A stretch of 64,000 bases of DNA from Flaveria trinervia (Eukaryota > Streptophyta > Magnoliopsida > Asterales > Asteraceae), in assembly GCA_025506515.1 (NCBI GenBank), contig CM046443.1:19855228-19919227 (forward strand), in the 5' to 3' direction. The translations under genes and the position numbers were made by a program. The notes under the pieces were generated by a model, which saw only the letters and a list, made by a program, of their open reading frames with translations, was not told the DNA's origin and did no database searches. The stretch's first letter is position 1; each line of letters opens with the position of its first letter. Shown piece by piece: positions 56,542 through 64,000 of the stretch.

Positions 56542-57850
56542 ACTAAAAACTTAAACCTAAAACATCTTTTTGTGTTTTTCTGAGGGTTAACTCCTAAGAT
56601 TTAATTCGAAGGACTAATTTTTCTAAGTCAGCAGGCTCAATCATTTAAACCATACATGGACTAATTAAAGTTGGAATCATATAGGATATTCAAATCATTC
56701 AGGACAAGTTATTTAAAAACTTGATGCTCTATTTTTGTGTTTCAACTGAGTCAGTCACAAATCTAGAAATCATGCTAGTACTCCAGATCCCCACACTGAT
56801 TTGAACTTTCAAGAATTGTAGCCACAATGATTGTCAGTATACTTGTCCTCTTAAATCCATACACAAACTTTCAACACAGTTTGGTGATATTTTTAAGGTT
56901 TGTTTATTCAACAAGCATTTGTGGATCCCACCCTTATATGGTAATCAACATTCCTCAGGAGATTTTAGAGCGGTCTCAAGGTAGTGTTCAAGAAGAGACT
57001 ATTCTTAGAGCCTTCAAAGAGAAGCCAATCCTCAGGTCAGTGCCATCATACAGTAGAGAGGTGGCAAATAACAATGAGTTCTAGAATATATAGGTTATGC
57101 TTATCCTCAGGTCAGTGCCACCGCACAGCAGAGAGGCACATAACCTATCTTCTTGTTTGAGCATTTTCATTCTTTTTGCACAGATCTCACCAACAACATA
57201 GGTTATCGGTTTGATTGCATTTGCATTGTTTTATATGCTTTTGCTCATGCTTTGGTCTTACGCACACATTTGTGGCGTTTATTTTGCTCGTCACCCCTTA
57301 TTGAAATCTTGTTGATTGTGTTAACCAGGGATAAGGTGTTACCCACAGCTAGTCAAACATTTTCAGTTTAATCTTGCGATCACCAAAAAGGTCTAGACAT
57401 CTAATGTCTTGAATCTACCGACATATCATCTGTGGTCTAGCAACCTCTAGGTCTAGTTTCTTTGTGTTACCTTAGTAGTAGCTAGCTTATCTATCATATT
57501 TCCTTTTATATTGCTCAGACTACACAAACTTATACTTGAGCTTTGCATCGTTTTCAATTTTGATTTTTACAGTCCCAAATGGTTTGTTCATGTGTACTAT
57601 CATATTCCAAAGATTGAATCAGTATCACACATACGATCTTATTTTTATTAGCTTGCCTCTCCTTCTCCCCCCTTTTTTGCCTATACTATTCTCCCCCTAA
57701 AATTATAAAACCGTCACAGATTAGCATTTTAGGATTTTAATAGGCAAGGAAATAACCAATGTAATTAAACTACTTAAAATTAAGTAAAGACAAAAGACTA
57801 AAATAAAATAAAATAAAAAAATGTAAAAAAAGATATAAATAAAAATATAA
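56542..57850 (-). other. Spacer of D' (part) with conserved antisense ORF and internal polypurine-like tract
   Basis: Reverse-complement homologue of D2 49890-51190. The tract CTATTCTCCCCCTAAAATT (57688-57706) is the counterpart of D2 50038. On the plus strand 56827-57084 an 85-codon frame (VYSTSICGSHPYMVINI, FKEKPILRSVPSYSREVANN) corresponds to the antisense ORF of D2. Confidence 0.78.
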
Positions 57851-57856
57851 AGGGAA

Positions 57857-58470
57857 CTAGACACGACGCATCGGACTATACATAGTCATCTTCAGGAATG
57901 ACCTCACTTTTCTTTTTAACTCCGTTGACCTTAACAAATACAAAAAACGTGGTTTGTCAAATGCCTTTGTATAGAGGTCAGCGCGTTGAAAATCTGTATT
58001 TATTTTTACCACATCGATTAAGTTATTTTCAAAGCAATCACGTATAAAGTGATATTTAATACCGATGTGTTTGGTCTTAGGATGTTGGACCGGGTTCTTA
58101 GTGACTGCAATTGCAGCAGAGTTATCAATAAAGATAGGAGTATAAGAGAAGTTCAAACCCTAATCCCGCATTTGCTGTTGAATCCATATGATTTGAGAAC
58201 AGCAGCTTGCAGCAGCAACGTATTCGGCTTCACACGTTGACAATGCAACCGAGGTCTGCTTCTTACACTGCTAGGTTACTAATCTTCTTCCAAAGAACTG
58301 ACACCCTGCTGATGTAGACTTGTAGTTCATCTTGCAGCCACCGTAATCCGAGTCGCTATACGCTGTAAGTTCAAAGTCATCATCATGAGGATACCACAAC
58401 CCAAGTGTAGGTGTGCCTTTTAGATAACAAAAAATCCTTTTGACCCCAATTAGATGGTTCACCTTAGGCT
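57857..58470 (-). pseudogene. Copia RNase H and end of pol (D')
   Basis: Right to left: MNHLIGVKRIFCYLKGTPT, AYSDSDYGGCKMNYKST and QFFGRRL, then after frame breaks FIDNSAAIAVTKNPVQH, KTKHIGIKYHFIRDC and DLYTKAFDKPRFLYLL. Ends at about 57857, where a homologue of the D2 end is seen. Confidence 0.9.
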
Positions 58471-59490
58471 TTGCCTGATATCATGAGCATAAACATATAG
58501 CATACATGATATCAGGATGTGAGGCAGTGAGATACATGAGAGATCCAATCATCCCTCGGTACATGGTGGCATCTACCAGATCACCATTCTCATCGGGTGC
58601 TATATCATGGTTTGTAGCAAGTGGAGTGCCAGCCGTAGAAGCATTCTCCATGTCAAACCGACTAAGGATGTCACCTACATACTTGGTCTGATGTAGGAAA
58701 ATCCCATTTGGTGTCTGATCCACCTGTAACCCGAGAAAGAATTTCATCTCTCCCATTGCACTTATCTCAAATTCCGCCTTCATTACTGCTTCAAACTCTT
58801 TACATAATTCTTCGTTCTTGGAACCGAAGATTACGTCATCGACATAGATCTATACCATCAGTAAATCTCCATCTTTTTCTTTTATAAAAAATGTACATTC
58901 AATGACTCCCCTGCGAAAACCATGTTTCACAAGGTGAGTCGAGAGTTCTCATCCAGGCCCTCGGTGCTTGATGAAGCCCATATAGTGCCTTGTCGAGTTT
59001 GTAAACTCTGTCCCGATGATATGGATCCTCAAATCCATCGGGTTGACTCACGTACACTGTTTCTTGAATCTCATCATGAAGGAATGCACTCTTCACATCT
59101 AGTGATAAACTTTGATTTTCATATAAGATGCGTAGGCAAGGAAGATGCGGATTGCTTCCATCCTTGCCACTGGTGCAAACACTTCATTGTAGTCGATACC
59201 CTCAACTTGTCGAAAACCCTGAACAACAAGCCAAGCTTTGTTTCTGATGATAACTCCTTGATCATCTTTATTGCATTTCAAGACCCATTTGGTACCGAAG
59301 ACTAGCACCTTTAGGTCTATCCACTAGGGTCCATACACCTAACTTCTTAAACTGAATAAGTTCTTCTTGCATGGCACTCACCCAAGCTTCATCATTTAGT
59401 GCTTCACTAACATACTTTGGCTCGAACTGAGATACAAAGCTGCGGTAGGCACCGTCATGAAGGTATCCATTTTCCATCACAGAGGCAATC
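58471..59490 (-). pseudogene. Copia reverse transcriptase (D')
   Basis: Blocks: ALNDEAWVSAMQEEL, GTKWVLKCNKDD, FRQVEGIDYNEVFAPVARM (intact where D2 has a stop), KSAFLHDEIQETVYVSQPDG, LDKALYGLHQAPRAW and YVDD at 58835-58846. A stop (minus-strand TAG, 58850-58852) stands just before YVDD where D2 has CAG. Then MGEMKFFLGLQVDQTPNG, TPLATNHDIAPDENG and GMIGSLMYLTAS. One or two frameshifts. Confidence 0.92.
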
Positions 59491-60433
59491 AGCTGAGTAC
59501 AGCTGATTTCTTGTCTGAACCCCTGATCTCACATCTCCTATCACATTATCCAAAGGATGATAGACATTTAGACGTGAGCCGGGAGTTATTAGAACTACTA
59601 CCTCAGAATCAAGATTGTGAACATTTGGTTCTGAATCTGAGGCAATAGGAGTCTGAGGTTCCGAAGTCTCAGACGCATCACTATGACATGCTTGTGGACT
59701 TGTGTTAGGCAGAGGCTTTACATCCTGGTTGTTCTGATCATTTTCTTCCTTAGAAGAAGAGTCACTCACATCAAGTGCTCCCCCTGAGTTGGTAGATGAT
59801 TGACTTTGTGAACTGGATGGTGTTGAATCTAGAGACGGTGTCGTCAAGACATCATACATAATCTTATTTGCCAACTCATCTTCTGAAGCAGAAGGAGGTA
59901 TGTTGAAGGACTTGAAAAATCCATCATAGTCGAAAAAGTAAGCAGGTCCTTTTCCAGCAGGTGGTGTGATGTATCTCTGAACATTAACGTTACACCACAC
60001 CTCTACTTGACCCGTTGAGTTTTTGTAAACTCTCTTGTTTGGTATGTTGTATCCTAGAATGATCCCTTCATCAACCTTCTCACTGAATTTTCCCTCTTGA
60101 GTCTTCTTCAGCAGGGTGCACGGAGCGCCAAACGACTCGAGATACTCTAAGTTCAGTTTACGTCGTTGTAGTAACTCGTAGCACGTTTTTCCATGGCATT
60201 TCACTACCAGAACTCGATTAAGCGTGTAACACGCATTTGCCACTGCTTCATTCTAGAATTGAATAGGTAGTTTCGAGTCTGCCAGCATAGTACGTGCCGT
60301 CTCTATCAAGCTGCGATTCTTCCGTTCAGCAACCCCGTTCATCTGAGGAGTGTAGGCAGAGGTGAATTGATGCACAATTCCCTTTTCCTTGCAATAGGCC
60401 TCCATCCACTGATTCTTGAACTCAGTTCCGTTG
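59455..60433 (-). pseudogene. Copia integrase, C-terminal half only (D')
   Basis: Starts within the core at the second catalytic Asp region (GTEFKNQ), goes on through QMNGVAERKN and a stop (60253-60255, minus-strand TAG where D2 has TGG) to ANACYTLNRVLVVK, GKTCYELLQRRK and LESFGAPCTLLKK, then an open linker of over 150 residues rich in Ser, Asp and Pro. The zinc-binding part and first catalytic Asp are deleted, so the integrase is not functional. Confidence 0.9.
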
Positions 60434-60640
60434 CTGAAGTTTGATAATTCGTAGGTTAAACGTGTTTTGGCCGTAAAAACTCGAATTTTAGCAAACCCTA
60501 ATCGCCGTATGCCGGAAAAACTAAACTTGAAGGTCAGGAAACGTCTAAGATTCCGTTAGACACAAAAAAGATTGTGTTTTTGATGCAAAGACTAATTTTT
60601 TGTATCAAAACTATTGAATCAACACGTAATCAAGAGCTAA
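60434..60640 (-). other. Leader of D', truncated
   Basis: Homologue of D2 43215-43421. The leader passes straight into integrase at the shared bases CAA, at about 60431-60434. Confidence 0.85.
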
Positions 60641-60655
60641 GGCTCTGATACCACT
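60641..60655 (-). promoter_or_regulatory. Primer binding site of D'
   Basis: GGCTCTGATACCACT on the plus strand, the reverse of the tRNA-Met primer site, next to the 5' LTR. Confidence 0.92.
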
Positions 60656-61287
60656 TGTTAGGATCTGGTGTTTGAACAAAACACCAACTGATTAAGTGTT
60701 AAACCAAACCAAATAGTGCAGAATCCTATTTGATTGGCGATCCAATCAGTGAGAACGCATGTAGACACAATAATGTATTGAATCTAACGTCAAGAACCGA
60801 TTAGGAATCGATCTACAACGTTGATGAACTTGAAGTACGAACTTAGAGGCTTCTGGACGGCTAGGGTACCTCTGGAGTCGAAGTGGATTAAATTCTTTTG
60901 TTTTTCCATGAATTAAGTGGTATTTATAGGTTAGGGTTTCTCATTCGGGTGACTGAACCATTAGCATGGTTCATTCGTGCGATTGAGCCTTGCGGTTGTT
61001 CTATTCACATGACTAAGAGTGTCAGTCATGCGACTGAGTCAGTCGCATGAAGTTGTTCAGACGTATGGACTATTTAGGCGCATGGACACTCAATCGCATG
61101 GCCATTCGGACGCATGACCACTGTTTGGGCGCATGGTCCAGTCGGACGCATGTGAACTTCACTTAACAAAAGTTTGAATGTATTCATTATTATAACATTA
61201 TGTATATCAATTCAAACAATCACAAACCTATATAATCTAGTCAATATGCGTTACCTAACTCATTAATGAAATATTAACCATTATAAA
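60656..61287 (-). repeat. 5' LTR of D', truncated by element E
   Basis: 632 of about 740 bases: it begins TGTTAGGATCTGG and stops at 61287 in CATTATAAA, which lies about 110 bases before the LTR's far end. The next base starts the LTR of E. The remaining 110 bases may lie beyond the window on the other side of E. Confidence 0.9.
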
Positions 61288-61989
61288 TGTTAGGACCTGG
61301 TATTTGACCAAATACCTGATGATTAACGTGTAAACCAGATCAAATAGTGCGGAATCCTATTTGATTGGTGATCCAATCAGTGAGAACACACGAAGAATCA
61401 ATCAGGATTGAAACTAACGTTAGAAATCGATAGGGAATCGATCTAATGTGTTCTATGAACTTGGAGAACGATTTGGAAGGTTTCTGGACGGCTAGGGTTC
61501 GTTGGAATCGTAATTGATCGAGAGTTTATTTTTCACGAATTGAGTTATATTTATAGGTTGGTATTATTCAATCGTGTGACTGAACCATTAATTTGGTTTA
61601 GTCGTGCGATTGAACCATGCGGTTGATTCATTCGTACGACTGAGTGCTCAGTCGTGCGACTGAGCCAATCTTATATTACAATCGTGCGACTGATCCAGTC
61701 TCCTGGTTCAGTCGTGCGACTAAGTCAATCGTGTGAAGTTATTCATGCGTATGGTTCATTCGCATGAGCCATTCGCATGAGAACTTCATTAAGTTAAGTT
61801 TGAATGTTTTAATTAATATAACTTAATGTGCACCATTCAAATAATCATAAACCCAATCAATTCAGTCACGACTCATTAATGAACTATTAAACATTATAAC
61901 TAGCATACTATCAATATCATTTCATTAATCATACCAAACAAGATCTATTACATCACATATCATGATCTAGGGACAAACATGTATCAACA
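61288..61989 (-). repeat. 3' LTR of element E (702 bp), inserted in the D' LTR
   Basis: Begins TGTTAGGACCTGG and ends GTATCAACA on the plus strand, followed by a reversed polypurine tract (AACTCCCCCTGG, 61990-62001). Related to LTR D but clearly diverged (about 70-75 percent by eye); it keeps a reversed TATA box (TATTTATAGG, near 61549) and a CGACTGA/CATTCG array at 61570-61780. Confidence 0.9.
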
Positions 61990-64000
61990 AACTCCCCCTG
62001 GACCTAGATCTCTCTAATGTTTTGTTTTCTTCATTACCTCCTCATTTCTTGTACTTGTCCTCTTGTGTGACTCCTGCGTGAATATCAAACGCGAAGCAAA
62101 GTCGTATAACATTTTGGAACTGGAGGGCTTGTACAATGTCTTGTGTGTCATAGAACAGTGGCCACTTGTATAATGTATAGACATTATTAGCAGACAAGTT
62201 GGTTAGCCACATGGGTCGAATACCCTGATGGTATCCATTTGGTCCCTTTGTTCAGAACTATGACAGCTTCAGCAGTTCTCCAATCATAGTACCACCACTT
62301 AAAGTGTGGTGTGAAATCTTTGTCATTTCCCGAAGTGGGATTCTTGACATTGTGCGCGGAGGATTCCAGTTCAACACAATCTTTGGTTTTCCAGTAATGG
62401 CATCCAGCTCAGACCTTCTAATATACCTTGTAGGTTGTTGAGGTCTGAAGTTAATCCACCTGGTGTGGTACTCTTCTTTAGGGCAGCCTCAAACCAGCCT
62501 GACATCTTTCTCGGGTCAGCATACACAGCTTCAATTTGGCCAGCTGGTTGAGTTCAAAACCTGGTAGAGTCTTTAGATCATGTGGAAATCTAAAGTACTC
62601 TATGCCCTTCTCCCTCTTAACGGAATAAATGTTAAGATCATCAAAATATGCCCATGCTATAATCCTGCCTGACACCGTAAGATGTTTCTTGATGCTGTAG
62701 AACTTGGTGTAGGCATCCCTCTTCGGTGCAGCACGTTGGGCTCTGACTTCTTTAAAACATTCAGCCCACTCAGCCTTTCGAATGTCTACGTCATCATTTG
62801 AGGCTTGGGCGGTTCCTTCGGTCTTCCTCCTGTTTCCTGCTCCATCTTGTCTAGTACCTCAAACATATCACTGACTAGGGACTCACCCAGATTGGGGACC
62901 ACATTACCCTCGTTGTCAGCGTACTGAGGGTACTCTTCAGCAGCAATATCTTCAACCTCAACTTCATCAACGTCATTTAGTTCTTCGTCACTGGTTGAAT
63001 CAACTGTTGGAGCATCCTGACAATTTCATCAGGATTGAGTCTGAACATCTCTGCCAGTTGCTCGTTAGATAGGTCGTGAATTATTTCACCTTCTTCAGGG
63101 GTATAACTCACTGACCTTCTCACAATCCCTTGCAGATCAAGAATCATTGTGAGTTGAGACTTGACCTGTTGAAGGGGAGCAATATCAAACTCATCTCTGT
63201 GGTACTTTGGATCTGTTTGATTTACACATTTCACACTCAAATCATTAGTAATTATCAAACAAAATGCATTAACTTAATATAAACATTTACTACATGGTTT
63301 TTTCATACAGAATACAAAAGTAAATAAATACATAAACATCTACTATTTACTTTGATCCTGAATACTCGGCTCTTCACGTGACGGTGCAGATGCAGAAGCT
63401 GACTGATCTTGTCTGTTCTTTGTTCTTTTCTCTTGCCCTGGAGCTGAGACAGATTCACTGCTTCTCTTCTCCGTCAGTGTCTTCATCTTCACACCATTCT
63501 TCTTCGGTTTCTCTTCATTAGTATCACTCTCATTATCATCATTGCTTCATCATCTCATTATCTCTGTCTCCATCCCTTATCTTTAAAGGTTCCTCCTTTG
63601 ATCCTTTCAATTTTAGCAAAATGGTCCTCTTAGCTTTTCCAACTCCTCTATTTGCTTACTTACTGCGACACTTTGAGCTTGGAGTTGGTTCATCTGGGTG
63701 TTCTGAGCTGCCAATTGCTGGGCCTGCTTCTCAATTACTCGATCATGCTCTGCAATTTTATGCGATTGTGCAGCAGTCAGGTCCGTAAGCTGGCGGATCT
63801 GAGTTGTCTTTTCCTCATCAGCCGCCAACAATCGCAACACCATTCTATTTCGCCGACAACTGTTCCTCTACCCGATTGGAGGTAGAGGGGATCTATAGGT
63901 GTGTGAGGGATAGGCTGAGGGCTCGGTTTGGTGGCTAGTGGTGGTGGTGGTGGTGGTGAATATCGGGTCAGGTCGGGATGACAGTGGTGGTGAGTGTGGG
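61990..64000 (-). pseudogene. Accessory ORF of element E, C-terminal part, running off the window
   Basis: Right to left: a Thr/Pro-coding GGT-rich stretch at the window edge, a coiled coil (63843-63613, with the run QLTDLTAAQSHKIAEHDRVI), an acidic part (63480-63590), a domain with SYTPEEGEIIHDLSNEQLAE (63258-62977), and the C-terminal domain (IAWAYFDDLNIYSVKREKGI, FRFPHDLKTLPGFELNQL at 62675-62478) with frame breaks. Same order as in D' and D2. The pol of E lies beyond the window. Confidence 0.78.

Larger units (their letters stand above)
56542..61287 (-). mobile_element. Copia element D', right part (5' LTR, leader, partial pol, spacer)
   Basis: The continuation of D' on the right of D2. 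Right to left: truncated 5' LTR (60656-61287), primer site, short leader, then the second half of integrase, reverse transcriptase, RNase H and the beginning of the spacer, broken by D2 at 56541. Gag, protease and the first half of integrase are missing through an internal deletion at about 60433. D' therefore depended on a helper for Gag and protease before D2 landed. Confidence 0.88.

Overview
The window comes from a flowering-plant nuclear genome, almost certainly a eudicot. It holds one recognisable host gene, a plant-type MCTP protein, and otherwise nested LTR retrotransposons (Copia and Gypsy) with AT-rich intergenic DNA. The Copia elements carry a long accessory ORF downstream of pol of a type I associate with Asteraceae genomes; that family placement is a weak inference. 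No bacterial, organellar, rRNA, tRNA or CRISPR feature was seen.

Layout, left to right. Bases 1-932 are a contig end that repeats 20888-21818 with one base of difference; a 100-N gap follows. From 1033 to 3108 is a 5'-truncated Gypsy-type LTR (G1) lying in the RNase H region of a Copia element whose 3' end (3109-3684) and 301-bp LTR (3711-4011) follow. A complete, minus-strand chromovirus-type Gypsy element fills 4368-9455, with two apparently identical 248-bp LTRs and a GTAAT target-site duplication. After an intergenic stretch with a 79-bp degenerate tandem repeat, the MCTP gene lies on the minus strand (14500-11430), intact except for one single-base frameshift.

The right two thirds is a retrotransposon nest. 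A Copia-type LTR (A, 21817-22542) leads into a decayed Copia gag-pol-accessory unit (B) that ends in an LTR of a different family (35268-36084). B's integrase is split by a Gypsy-type solo LTR (G2, 26390-28252). A piece of a further Copia gag (C) follows and is cut inside its zinc knuckle by a reverse-oriented Copia element (D'). D' is itself split by a 14.1-kb forward relative (D2, 42461-56541), so D' occupies 37109-42460 and 56542-61287. The 5' LTR of D' is cut at 61288 by the LTR of a diverged relative (E), which runs off the window.

Three patterns stand out. (1) Gypsy and Copia LTRs share the same short CpG-containing tandem words: G1 matches Copia A, and G2 matches Copia D, although G1 and G2 are relatives. 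(2) Between pol and the accessory ORF, D2 and D' carry a series of stem-loops with a nearly constant loop (GTCTGAG) and arms that change in compensating pairs. (3) Premature stops in the Copia elements sit mainly at Gln, Arg or Trp codons, as expected from C-to-T change of methylated cytosine, whereas the young Gypsy element and the MCTP gene are broken only by single-base deletions, which look like assembly errors.
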